From positions 17,437,501-17,501,500 of the forward strand of contig JAWUZG010000029.1 in the NCBI GenBank assembly GCA_036785705.1: 64,000 nucleotides of DNA. Reading direction: 5' to 3'. Source of the DNA: Acanthornis magna. Lineage: Eukaryota; Chordata; Aves; Passeriformes; Acanthizidae. Every line of letters starts with the position of its first letter. The first letter of the stretch is position 1. The notes beneath the pieces are model-generated. The model was not told the DNA's origin and made no database searches. It saw only the letters and a list, made by a program, of their open reading frames with translations. Positions 26,088-36,680 of the stretch are shown here, in pieces. A program made the translations under genes and the position numbers.

Positions 26088-26257
26088 CAGCATGTTTCTG
26101 TTCTGCAGAGTATGACCTGGCTATATGCGGGAAGATATCTGAGGAAAACCTGAGTGGACAAAGTAATGATCCCAGGGGCACATAGAGATTAAAAAATTTA
26201 AATAGGATGCTGGAAAAAAAAAAAAAACAAATCATATGGAAATCATGCAAATATGAA
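26088..26257. repeat. Dispersed duplicate A (uninterrupted copy)
   Basis: About 170 bp that recur at 27822-27913 plus 28258-28332. Shared marks are TTCTGTTC before GCAGAGTATGACC, AACCTGAGTGGACAAAG, CCCAGGGGCACATA and, further on, AATCATATGGAAATCATGC. Here the sequence is continuous, apart from an A-run at 26214-26226. On the plus strand a short frame is conserved between the copies but closes at TAG after the GGCACA block. The origin is unknown: it may be an old repeat family, part of a lost element, or a duplicated exon-like segment. Confidence 0.7.
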
Positions 26258-26870
26258 AATAGAAAGTTGTGAAAGAAAACTCAGAAATGCCTCTTTCCCA
26301 GTCATCTCTTTGTCTGATACAAACTTAACTGAAATCAGAAGCAGTGGGTCTTCTTTTCTCTTTGGCTTTTGGAATAGACCCAGTGAGAGAAAATACAGAC
26401 AGAGCCTGCTGTTAGAAATGTGGGTTTGACTCATAGTAAACTATCTCAGCCATGCTTCCCAGTACTTGAAAGTCATGTGTGTTCCAAGCTCACTCTTTTA
26501 ACAGGAAAAATAGCAGCTCAGCATTTTTACAATCCATTCATTATAGCACAGAATTATAACTGATTAAAGGAATAAAAAACTTTCAGTCAGGTTAGCCATG
26601 TTTCTTTTTTAGTAAACCAACCAGCCTAAAATATGTCTTTATGAACTGCCACAGAAATCAGTCCAGACTGTTGAGTATTGCAGCCTTTGAAGAGGGGGAG
26701 GATGAAAGATGATGTGTGTCCCAAAAGTATGTTTTATTCACCTAATATATATAGAAAAGACAATGTAGAGGAAGACCACAAGAGCTGACAGGTTTTTTTA
26801 GAGCCTCTGAACTCCCAGGGAGGTCTGTCTGCTCAATGCATTGTATAGCTGTGGCAAAAGGTGAAAGCAT
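26258..26870. other. No gene recognised
   Basis: AT-rich DNA between duplicate A and a CR1 element. No motif-bearing frame is seen. Confidence 0.4.
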
Positions 26871-27495
26871 ACAGAATCACAGAGTGGTTAAGGGTGGAAA
26901 AGATATCTGGAGGCCATCCTGTTCAATCCTCCTGCTCAAGCATACCCATGTATACCAGGATTGCCTAGGACCATGTCCAGATTGTTTTTTAATATCTTCA
27001 ATATGGAGGCTCCAAAAGCTTCCTGAGCTATTTGTGCCAGTGCTTGGACAACTTCACAGTAAGAAAAAAAGGTGTTTCTTTATGTTCAGAGGGAACCTCC
27101 TATTTTTCAGTGTGTGCATACTGCCTTTGGTCCTATCACTGGGCACCTCTGAATAGAGTCTGTCTCTGTCCTTCCTGCACCCCCATCCTACAGGTATGTC
27201 TACACACTTATGAGATTCCGTTAAGCTTCCTCTTCTCCAGGGTGAACAGTCTCAGCTCTTTGACTTTCCTTATCCATGATTACTTATCTTTTTTGGCTGT
27301 TGCTGGACTCTCTCCAGTGTCTTCATATCTCTCTTGCACTGGGACCATGCACTCCAAGTGTGACGTGGTCAGTGCTGCATAGTTGGGAAGTATCACCTTC
27401 ACTGACCTGCATGCAACACTCCTAATGAAGCCCAGGACACTGTTAACTGCCTTTGCTGCTAAGACAGGTTGCTGGCTCATGTTCAAGCCCAATTA
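26871..27495 (-). mobile_element. CR1 LINE fragment, minus strand
   Basis: It starts with AGAATCACAGAGTGGTTAAG, the reverse complement of a CR1 3' end. Then follow the usual minus-strand CR1 landmarks: a CATCCTGTTCAATCCTCCTG block, the GAGCTATTTGTGCCAGTGC-like block, CTTCCTCTTCTCCAGGGTGAA near 27227 and GTTGCTGGCTCATGTTCAAG near 27467. It covers the 3' untranslated region and the end of ORF2, heavily mutated. The plus-strand open frames (26836-27156, 27032-27382) are antisense to it. Confidence 0.85.
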
Positions 27496-27821
27496 GCAGT
27501 CTTACTGATCAGTGAAGCCAGGCTTTGCACTTGGGCATGACACGACTGTGACATCTCCTCTCCTTTATGAACACCTAGGCCAGGGAAGAGAGAAATTGTG
27601 GCACTGCACAGGGTACTAGTTCCCTTCAGGTGTCCCAGTTGGAAAATGTATTTTCAAGCTGCACTCCTGTAGCTCCTCTCCAGCCTTGAAACTTACCTTG
27701 GCTTTGGGTTACACAGCACAAATAGGGCTGCTGGACAGAAGGTGTGCACATCCGTGCTATAACTGCTGTTGAGGAAATCAATCTAATACTGCATGACTCT
27801 TCTGTTGCAATACTGAATGTT

Positions 27822-27913
27822 CTCTTCTGTTCGGCAGAGTATGACCTGTCTATATGTAGGAAGATATTTGATGAAAACCTGAGTGGACAAAGTGATGATC
27901 CCAGGGGCACATA
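27822..27913. repeat. Dispersed duplicate B, left part
   Basis: Homologous to 26088-26180. The match stops at CACATA (27908-27913), where a solo LTR is inserted, and resumes at 28258. In this copy the short plus-strand frame does not meet the TAG of copy A but runs into the inserted LTR. Confidence 0.72.
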
Positions 27914-28257
27914 TGTCTTTGTTGAGTTGGACATGACACGTAAAAACTCACACAGCAACGACTTCGGGTCAAAGGAAAGAAGAAAGTTCTATTCATCACT
28001 ACCCGGCCTCTTTTATACTATTTCTGACATTCGTGATGCATATCCATTGTCTCCCAACTCACCACCCCACAATATCATTGGTTACCTATAGTTAGCACAA
28101 TGTCCTGCAATATCAACAGCTGCAAATTCCTTATTATCATTGTTTATGTGTCTTGCTTTTTTTGAGCTAGAATCCTCACAGTTCAATGTCTGTGAACCAA
28201 GGCAAGCTAACAGTTTTCCCTGCAAGCTAGCAGTTCCCAAAGCTTGCAGTTCCCACA
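27914..28257 (-). mobile_element. ERV-K-like solo LTR with exact 6-bp duplication, minus orientation
   Basis: A 344-bp insert beginning TG and ending CA, flanked by CACATA on both sides (27908-27913 and 28258-28263). The uninterrupted duplicate A at 26088-26257 shows the empty site, which proves the borders. On the minus strand a TATAAAAG box is present (complement at about 28010-28017). A 6-bp duplication is usual for ERV-K/alpha-betaretrovirus integrases. It presumably formed by recombination between two LTRs. Confidence 0.85.
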
Positions 28258-28332
28258 CACATACAGATTAAAAATTAAAATAGGATGCTAAAAATATAAT
28301 GCAAATCATATGGAAATCATGCAAATATGATG
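28258..28332. repeat. Dispersed duplicate B, right part
   Basis: Continuation of the repeat after the inserted LTR: an AGATTAAAAATTAAAATAGG block, then AATCATATGGAAATCATGC followed by AAATATGA. Both copies keep an ATGCAAAT octamer, the classical POU/Oct binding consensus. Whether it works is unknown. Confidence 0.72.
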
Positions 28333-30739
28333 ACCTCTTTGTGGGACATATTGGGCAGAATCAGGGCAGCTGGAAACAATCCAGGGCAATGAGGAGTAAA
28401 AGGCAAATCCAAAGTACTGTGGTTATGTTTTTTTCCCTTTGAATGTTCCTGTCACTGCCAACATAGCCTAAGATACCTTTACTATGGATGCAAAGGCTCT
28501 ATCTCTCTTAATTCTTCAGGTACAACTTGTTTACACCTGGCTGCACTAAGATCACAGAGGCATGCTATTGTTGATAGTTATCAGAACCTTTCTGTCTTGA
28601 TAGTAGATGACATTTACAAAAGCTCCTAATGAAGTGGCAGCTGAAGCTCTACTGTCAGGGGTGAATACAAGCACCTAAGAACTAATGTCTCTGTGATCCC
28701 TAAAAGTAAGACTTGCACTCCCAAAGCATGACCTACATTTGTATCTTAGTACTGACGTAGAGTAATGCCGATATCAGTCTTGTAATGCCAGGTAACAGAA
28801 GTGCATTTTTGGCTGAGTGAGAGCACAATTATATCATTGTCAATTTAAGTACCTATTAATAAAGTGCTCTGGAGCTACTGCATTTTCCCCATGCTAGAGA
28901 ATTTGATTTGCTGCATCACACAGTTTATGACCAAGATGCATTAGAGCTGGCAGGTACTTGATGTTAAGAAGGTTTGTTGCTCTGTGATGGTCATGGGATC
29001 TTTTATTTTGAAAGCCAGTTTCTTTGATGAACAGGAAACCCCGAACCTCACCCATATCAGAGTCTGAACCTATGGTCTAGCATTCTTTTAGGTGTGCAGA
29101 GGTCAGTGGTTTTTTTTTTGTTTGGTCCCCCCCCATCACAGTATTTCATCCCTACAGCATACATGGTTTCCTTTTTTTGTGTACGTTAAGCAAGGAGATA
29201 AAGGTGCTTGTGAGAAATTAGCTACTATTACAAAATTCAGATCCAAAGGGTCACAGCCACAAAAGCTTATTGTCAAATTGTGCTCTACCAATGGAAAAAA
29301 AAAGTTTCCACAGTAGCTTTCTAATGAAACCTTTCCAAGAAGAACTTTTCTCCATCAGATTAGACATTTGTGAGGTCAAGCGGCTCCTATGCTCTAGCTA
29401 CAATTGCACGTGGTATTACTGGTAGTTTCTACACAGCACATCTATTTTCAATGAGAAAGTTTCAAGCATGATCTGTACAAGCAGAACACATAACCAGATC
29501 AGGGCAGGATTTCACTTAATTTAAGGCATCATCATCTGAGGTAATCATGTTGGCTTCCTTTGTAATCATGTTGGCTTCCTTTGTAATCATTGAAGAGAAA
29601 AAGATTCTTTTCAGGTGTTGTTCGTCTGACCTATTTTAGACATCAATCTTAGGCTGAGCTGAATCATGCCCTAGAAGTGACATTTTCTTTCTTTTGTCTG
29701 TAAAGGGAGCCTGGATGACTGTATCACATTTGTCAATATTTGTATGTGGAGAATTGCCCCACTCACTCCCCATATGATTTTTAAATCTAGAGGTCTAGAA
29801 AATATGCTTTTATGAAAAAAGGGTAGAATGAGTATATATTCTGTCAAAGATCAAATGACGGACATGCATGCAACAGTTTTCGAAATCATTCGTAACAACT
29901 TCGTAAGTCATTTGAGAGTAAGGGAAAAGTGATCAAACTAAACAAAAGCAGTGGGTTGAACACTTGTAATCCTAAGGATAGTGAGATGCTGATGTTTCAC
30001 TGAGGGTTACTGTGTACCTACTTTTTTTGGAAACATTTCACAATTTGTTTCATTTTCCAGCACTGTGCAGGTTCCAGCCTTCTGTTTTAACAGAAAGGTA
30101 CTTACTGATATCCTTTTTTTGCAGTTCTCATGACCACACATACTTGTATGCCTTCATTTTGTTCCTCAAGAATAAAAAAAACCCCACAAGCAAGAAGGTG
30201 TTGGGGTTTTTTGTTTGTTTGTTGGTTTGTTCCCCCCCCTTTCCTTCATTGTAAAGGGATTTTTAAAGCAAGGGCTTTTATGTTGGGGTTTTTTGAGGGG
30301 GAGTTTTGTCCACCTAGAATACAAGTAGTGTCATACAGTATTTGAATGGAAATAAAATCTGAAGAATCTAATTAAAGTATCAGAAAAGCAATAAAAAATT
30401 GTGTTTTTAGCATCTACAAACTGAAGTGCCTCATTGGACATTAGGGAGATGTCATATGAAAAGGGGGTGTTTCCTTGACCTTTAATGGGGAGATGTACTT
30501 GACCCTTAGTATTTCATTTGGCTGTAAGTGCCCCAGGAAAGCTGAGAATCTTGTGCCTGATCGTTCTGTCATTCTCCCATTAGGAGAGACTACTCTCTTC
30601 ACTGAGCAGTCCTGCTGGATTGGAGGGTGATTTGACTGACTCAGTCAGAGAAATACACCAACAGCATACGGGAGACTCCTCAGTGGGTCTTCCTCTTTCT
30701 CTGAGTATGTTAGTCACTGCTGGTGACTGCTAGTGCCCA
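28333..30739. other. No gene recognised; one 21-bp tandem duplication
   Basis: AT-rich DNA. A 21-base unit (starting GTAATCATG) is repeated head to tail at 29541-29561 and 29562-29582, with a partial third copy. Nothing else was identified. Low-complexity T/G tracts occur near 30200-30300. Confidence 0.5.
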
Positions 30740-31250
30740 TGAAGAATTCACACTATCAGCTTATAGAATAACACTCTTTATTAATATAAAATTATGACAG
30801 GTAAAGGTTGGAGGATTGTTGGTGGCAGTATCTGACTCCAAAAACATATTCAAAGCAATACACAGATGTGAAAAATGAGGTTCTCTTTCCTGTTAAAATT
30901 TAAAATGTAATGAAGGACAATAGGGGACAAGGACAATAAAGCAAAGGAACAGCGCTGGGTGCTTGGCCCTCAGCCAAAAAGCACACCTGCCATTGACAGA
31001 GATGTCTTAAATACTTTTTGTATTGCATCAGCTTCGTGCCTATTCATAGGCATTTATGCATATTCAAACTTTTCTCCAAACTAGTTTACATGTTCCAAGA
31101 ACTGTTTAGCATGGCTCCTCCTTGGTCCTGCCTTTTTAGAGCATGTGTATTTCTTGGCTATGAAAGTTTTTCAGTTTTTGTTATCCTCTCCAGTTTGGGC
31201 CTTACTCCGTGGTTCTTGCAGGTGGCTATTGTTGGTAGTTGACATATCAG
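30740..31250 (-). mobile_element. Possible decayed LTR, minus orientation
   Basis: A complement of AATAAA lies near 30776-30781, and an AACAGCGCTGGG block at about 30949 is shared with the ERV-K-like LTR at 25183-25664 (near 25245). The remaining similarity is weak and no borders or duplication are visible, so this is a tentative call. Confidence 0.3.
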
Positions 31251-31525
31251 TAGCAGGGGTCTTCATTTCACTGTTCTTTGGATGTTATCTAACTAAGCAG
31301 GCAGGTCAGTTATTGTAAGTAAAACTATAAACTTCTTAAACTAAGTATATTAGTTATTTCACCACTATATCTAAATGTAATTAATAACAGAAATAAAGGC
31401 TTTAGTTATTGTTATATACCTATATCTTTAAAACAAGGCTACTTCTGTAAAAAAAATCAAAATACACACAACATCCATTTTAATATTTGCGAAAAGCCAA
31501 CACTATAATATGTATTTATCACAAC

Positions 31526-31589
31526 AGACCAGCTCTAATCCCCAACAAAAGTATTCAAGACCAGCTCTAATCCCCAACAAAAGTATTCA
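31526..31589. repeat. Tandem duplication, 2 x 32 bp
   Basis: Two identical 32-base units, each beginning AGACCAGCTC, at 31526-31557 and 31558-31589. Perfect identity points to a recent event. It lies in otherwise unassigned AT-rich DNA (31251-32092). Confidence 0.95.
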
Positions 31590-32092
31590 GTGTGCATAGG
31601 GGAGAAGACAGGTTCAGCCTGTCAGCTGATCCCAGCAGTTAGGATGGAGCCTTCCCTAACTGCCCCTCATTCTTGACTTACTTTTATACTATTTTTTTGT
31701 GTTTTTCTCTCATTCTTGACTTACCTTTATGCTATGTGTCTAGGTGGAGCTTGAGTGACTCTAGTCATGCATACCTTTGTATGACTGGTATAAAATAATC
31801 TTGCTTTGTTTTTAAAGATACAGTCCAAAAGAATATAGAGCACATGTCCAATGAGGGGTTGTCATACCTTGGAGGTGGGTAACTTTGGGATGGAATTGTG
31901 TATTAATATTACAATTAGTCTTTAATGAACCACATTCATCTGAGGAGAGTGATTTCCCCACAGCTGCTGGCTCAGCAGCAGGACATCTTCCCCTATCTCC
32001 CCTGGCTGACAGGTGTCATGTGGTTTACTGGCTGTAAAGTACCATTGAGTTCTTTTCCCTGCAAGAATTTCAACAGAGACTTTTTGCGGTGT

Positions 32093-32158
32093 CTCCACTC
32101 CACTCCACTCCACTCCACTCCACTCCACTCCACTCCACTCCACTCCACTCCACTCCAC
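32093..32158. repeat. Pentanucleotide microsatellite (CTCCA)n
   Basis: About 13 nearly perfect units. Because 5 is not a multiple of 3, all frames stay open, giving Leu-His-Ser-Thr-Pro repeats on plus and Trp-Ser-Gly-Val-Glu repeats on minus. The open frames at 31922-32270 are products of this microsatellite. Confidence 0.97.
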
Positions 32159-34876
32159 CCTCCATTCCATACCCCGCAGCAGGAAGTGAGAGTTGCAGAT
32201 CACGTGTATAGGGAATCATCATGGAATAGGTTTTGAGCATGCCAACAGCATTCCATCCTGAGACCAGCAATTGTATTTTACCCTATAATTTCCATAACTT
32301 TATAACATCTGTTAAGATGAAAACATAACTTCTCACCTTCTTCTAATTTTACCCTGTCCTGTCCCACTATAAAATGGGAGTCAGGGAGGATTCTTTTTGA
32401 TAGATTTCTTGGATGAAAATAAAGTGCAAACATGGCAATATTATATCTGAGAACTGTTTATTGATAAAGATAAGTGTTCCTACCGAAGTGGGATAACGAA
32501 GAGAGCACAGAGGGGAAAAGAAAGACAGAGGGAGAAACAGAATATGGGACAGATTGTTACCGCTGTACCCCAGGCTCTGCAGCAGTGTCAGCTGGACAGA
32601 TGGAGTGTGTGTGCTGCGAGCTGTCTGCATGGCTGCTGTGGCAGGCTGGCCGCTATTTCCAAGCAGCAGCCAGCTGTGTGTCTCTCCTGCTGATGAAGAA
32701 CAGGTTGCTGTGGCTACGGGCACACTCGTGGAGCAGCTGTGGCTGACAGGGTCAGGGGACAGTGGCTGCAGGTGGCTGCTTCTGCTCCATTGGGCAAACA
32801 GCAGAGCATGAGGTGATCACGGCGATGGAGGTGCCTCAGGGAAGTGGTGAAGCAGGGCAGGACAGGTGTGGACATGGAAGACAGGCAGAGAAGAAGCAGG
32901 ACAGCAGGAAGAAAATGTTGGGGGGGAGAGGAAGGCCAAGATGACACTCTAGGCGTGCTCCCCACTCCCTCCAAGAAAACCAAAGAAAAATGGCCCCTGT
33001 GGTGTCGCAGTTAACTGCTTTTGTATTCTAGGGCGCCTCCCGTAGTCCAACTTCCCAGACGTTTTTTTCCGGGCATCCAGGGATCTGCCCCACCGGCAAG
33101 GGAGGGTCGCTTGCAGCCTGATTGTGGAAGCTTTCTCTGTCCTGATCGGCTGTCAGGCAAAGCGTTCCCAGGGACAGGGTTCCCAGCACATGTACAGCCC
33201 CTAGAGAGTAATTTTTCACCTCATGTATAACATATGTTGAGGCATAAATAAAAATCAGATTGGTCTCTCTCATACACCCAGCCACCTTTCCATGGGGAGA
33301 TTTCACATAGTTCAAAGCAATCTGCAATAGTGCTATTAAAAAAAAAATAAAAATTCAAACTTCTTTCTCATTCCTTTGGTTTACCTGTTGTATTAATAGG
33401 AATATTAATCAGTGAGATAATTAAAAATGTGACAGTGGATGTTCTTATTCTTTGTATTGCTTTTCTTGTCCCTCTTTACCGGTAGAAGTGAGCCAGTCAG
33501 ACAAAAGTTTTTTGAGCTGTTCAAAGTGTTTCAAACCAGTGGTACCATTGAAAGAAGTAGTTCTGCCATTTCCCTTCAACATGTTTCTGCATTCTCATTA
33601 TCTTCAACCACTGCAGATGGTATTGTGCCTGGGAGAACCACCAAAAATAGAAATTGATCCTGGGTAAAGGAAGTGTCTTTTCTTTCAGTGTCATCTTAGT
33701 GCAGAATAGGAAATAAATCAGAAAAGAAAGGGTTAGGACTGCCTCTTTTGGTCACTAACTTCAAATGTTGGTGAAAACAGGAATCCAGTTTTGTGATATT
33801 TCTTTATTTTGACTGCTTTGTGATCAGTAGTTGCTGCCTTGGTCAGTAATTGACATAATTAACTTTGCCAAGGGTACAGCTTAAATATGCTTCTAATTAC
33901 GAAGTATAATTTAAGGACCAAATTATATTAAAACAAAAAAGTATATTTTGATCTTCCTTTGTGTTCTTCTGAAAACCAAGGACACTTGACATTCTTTTAA
34001 TGATTTTAGAGTGGTGGTGGCAATTTCACCTGCTCCTGTGAAATTGCAAAAATGAATCTAACTAATACATGTGGGCTTGCTGTCTCTTGTCTTCCATGTG
34101 CTTACAGATGAAACAGTATTTAGATTCATTGAAGTGACCATCTGCTATTTGGATACCAAGCCATTTGTTAGTTGACTCACTTAGAGGAAATTTAGCTATT
34201 GGGATGACAAACATGGATGCTACTACTCTGTTGTGTACAGAGCTACTTCAGACTGTAGTTTTTAGCACTACAAATACAGCTGAATTTCTTCATGAAAGAG
34301 AAGAAAAATATATTACCCTGCTTACAAAAGTGTAGGTCATAAATACTATGATTTTGTTTTTGACAGCCGAGTTCTGACATTGTGCCTCTCAAACGATATT
34401 TTTCAGTGTGCTTCTTCAAAACAAAACAGATAAGTTCAAAACTGTGAAAATATCATTTCACATTTGGTCATTGTCCTCTACTATTTTTCTATTTGACCCA
34501 GGGATCAGTTGCAAAACTTGGTCATGAGGAGGCCATGATCATTTCTGCAATACTTAAGTTTCTTCAGAGATTAACCTCTGATTTCTGGTTTGCTAGCCCA
34601 AAATTTACTGAGAGCTGGTGCAAGCTTTAATTAATGTGACTGTCTCAGTTTAGAGACAAGTTTGGGAGGGAACGCTTGGGAATGAACATTTCCTCTACAG
34701 AAAAGTGTTTCAGCAATCCCTTCCCACTGACACAAAATTAATATTTAGTAGATGAAAGTGAAAAAAACCCCTGTTTATTTGACAAATAATGTGCCTGCAT
34801 GACAGGGGAGGAAAATGAGTAACTGTTAGATATTGAACCATCAGAATTTTACCCCCCACGTGCACACACATGCACG
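32159..34876. other. Unassigned region with a GC-rich part at 32500-33200
   Basis: The 32500-33200 part is clearly richer in G+C than its surroundings, with CTG/CAG-rich stretches and some CpGs near 33040-33170. It may be a decayed LTR, since a possible AATAAA lies near 33247, or an unrecognised regulatory region. The rest is AT-rich and no exon could be defended. Confidence 0.35.
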
Positions 34877-34879
34877 CAT

Positions 34880-34906
34880 ACACACACACACACACACACA
34901 CACAAA
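34880..34906. repeat. (CA)n microsatellite
   Basis: About 13 CA units. A 156-residue plus-strand open frame (34870-35340) begins within it. Only the part after about 35080 looks non-repetitive. Confidence 0.95.
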
Positions 34907-35583
34907 GCAGAAAAAACAAACCCAAAATGCCAGGGGAAAGGAAAAAAACCACAACCTCTGCCACGTGGAAAGAAGGGACAAGATGGCAGATGGCCTTTGT
35001 CTTTGGGGGGAAGGAGAAAAAGTCCACGGGTGGAGCTCAGGAAAAGAAAACAAATGGGAACCTGGTGAACTCTGATGTGGGTCTCCTTGCTGCAGAGAAA
35101 GCTGGTGGATTTAGAGGTCTTTCTTTTGGTGGTTCAGCTTTTCCTGAGGTCTGGGCTGGGATGGGGTGTCCCCACGGCTTCCCCACCAGTCCGCGCCGAC
35201 TGGCTCCCACTGATGGTTTGGTTCTTGGACCAAAGCTAAGCCGATCTGTTCCAGAAGAAACTGCAGAAGCCACTGGAGAATTGCTATTGCAGTTCAAGCA
35301 AAAACTTCTTGCCTCAGCTGACAACAACCAGGCTAGCTAAAAGTAACAAGGTAACTCACCTGCCCTGCAAAGCTGAGCACAGGGGAGCTCTCTAGCTTGA
35401 ACCAAAGCCACACCGAGTTCCCCTGGCTCCTGCCCCTCCCCCGAACTCCCCTTAAGCAGCATGACCCATTTCTGGGCATAAAGCAGACCATCAGGAATAG
35501 CGTGTCATCATCAAATCATCCCAAGACAGTGACATAATTTTATTCTCTTAAATGTTTAAGCTTTCAAACTCCTTTTCCTATGC

Positions 35584-35588
35584 AGTGC
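35584..35588. repeat. Target-site duplication of the ERV-L provirus, left copy (AGTGC)
   Basis: AGTGC directly precedes the TG of the 5' LTR and is repeated directly after the CA of the 3' LTR at 42627-42631. A 5-bp duplication is the usual size for ERV-L integration. Confidence 0.93.
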
Positions 35589-36560
35589 TGTTGGAGGCTG
35601 AGGGGGGGGAAGTGGAATTTTTCCCATTCTGTTGCTAGGCAAGTAACGATCGGTACTTAGAGGCCATTTTACTCTCACTAAAGAGACAAAGACTTTTTGG
35701 CTGGGCGGGCACGGGAACAAGAGATGGCAAGACTTGATAACGAGACACTCGCTCGCTCACAACTCTCGGAGGAGAGAGCAGGGAGAAAAAGGCGGCTCTG
35801 CTTTTTGGCTGCAACTGCAGAAAAGGCTCAGTTTTGCACTGTTTTTTCTCTCTACCAGTTGGGTGAGTTCTCACTTGGGACGGGGGAGGACGGGATCCCG
35901 GCCCCTTCTACCCCTCCGGGAGGGTGCGTTTCCCAGCTGCGCTGCAGCAGAACAAGACCCCTCGCCTGCTGCCGCTCCCCCCCCCGCCTGCTGCCGCTCC
36001 TCGCCCTGCCTGCTGCCACCCTACGCCTTGCCTGCCACAGCTGTGAAGCTCCTGCTGCCTCCTCTGCCGGCTGGCTCAGGTGAGCCCACCTGGCCGTTCC
36101 ATCTCTTTGCTGCGCTTTGTCCATCTGCGCTCCACCCTGGTCCAGCCCGTCCGCCATTACGTGCGTGACACAGATCCAACCTCGCGCCACAGCGCCATCT
36201 GCAGCTTCCCGGGAGTCATCGCACCTGCCCTGCTGGTCTAGGAGCCCAACAGCGCCCCTGCTGGCCGTGACCGTGACTGCACCAACCGGGAAAGTGCCTG
36301 ACAGCCCAGGGACATTTGCCACCGAGTTTTTTGGTTTTGTTTACTGTTTTTTTACCTTGTTTACTGTTTGTTTTGTTACTGATTGTTTACCTCATTATAG
36401 ATACTAGTAAAAAAAAAACTCTTATTCCTTTTCCCATACCTTTGCCTGAGAGCCCTTGATTCTAAAGTTATAATAATTCGGAGGGAAGGGGATTCACATT
36501 CTCTGTTCTAAGGAAGGTTCCCACCTTCTTAAACAGACACCTGTCTATCAAATGAAGACA
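35589..36560 (+). repeat. 5' LTR of the ERV-L provirus
   Basis: 972 bp, from TGTTGGAGG to GAAGACA. It differs from the 3' LTR by roughly a dozen to fifteen changes, about five of them crowded in the first 35 bases and the rest mostly transitions. The centre is GC-rich with CTGCTGCCGC-type repeats, and the 3' part is T-rich. Its open frames (128, 144 and 156 residues) occur again in the 3' LTR and have no protein features, so they are not called. Confidence 0.95.
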
Positions 36561-36565
36561 GATTT

Positions 36566-36583
36566 TGGCGCCCAATGTGGGGC
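36566..36583 (+). promoter_or_regulatory. Primer binding site, tRNA-Lys type
   Basis: TGGCGCCCAATGTGGGGC lies five bases after the 5' LTR. It matches the complement of the 3' end of the tRNA-Lys(1,2) primer at 17 of 18 positions, from memory of the betaretroviral and spumaviral site. It would prime minus-strand synthesis. The ERV-L name comes from leucine primers in mammals, so this differs from the namesake. Confidence 0.85.
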
Positions 36584-36680
36584 TCGAGGGCATTGAGAGA
36601 AAAAGGGTGCAAAAGGAATAACAGTTTCTGGGAGACCCATTTTTAGTGTGCTGAACATAGAAACCTCACTAAGTGACACC

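Noticed and set aside
27826..28091. 115-residue plus-strand frame running from duplicate B into the LTR
   Set aside because: A chance fusion made by the LTR insertion. The LTR is in the opposite orientation.
31526..31589. Direct repeats considered as a CRISPR array
   Set aside because: Two abutting units without spacers, in a vertebrate genome: a simple tandem duplication.
35734..36322. Open frames of 128-156 residues in the 5' LTR (repeated in the 3' LTR at 41764-42389)
   Set aside because: They lie in GC-rich LTR sequence, overlap each other on both strands and encode low-complexity Pro/Leu/Arg-rich peptides. Their presence in both LTRs is only duplication.
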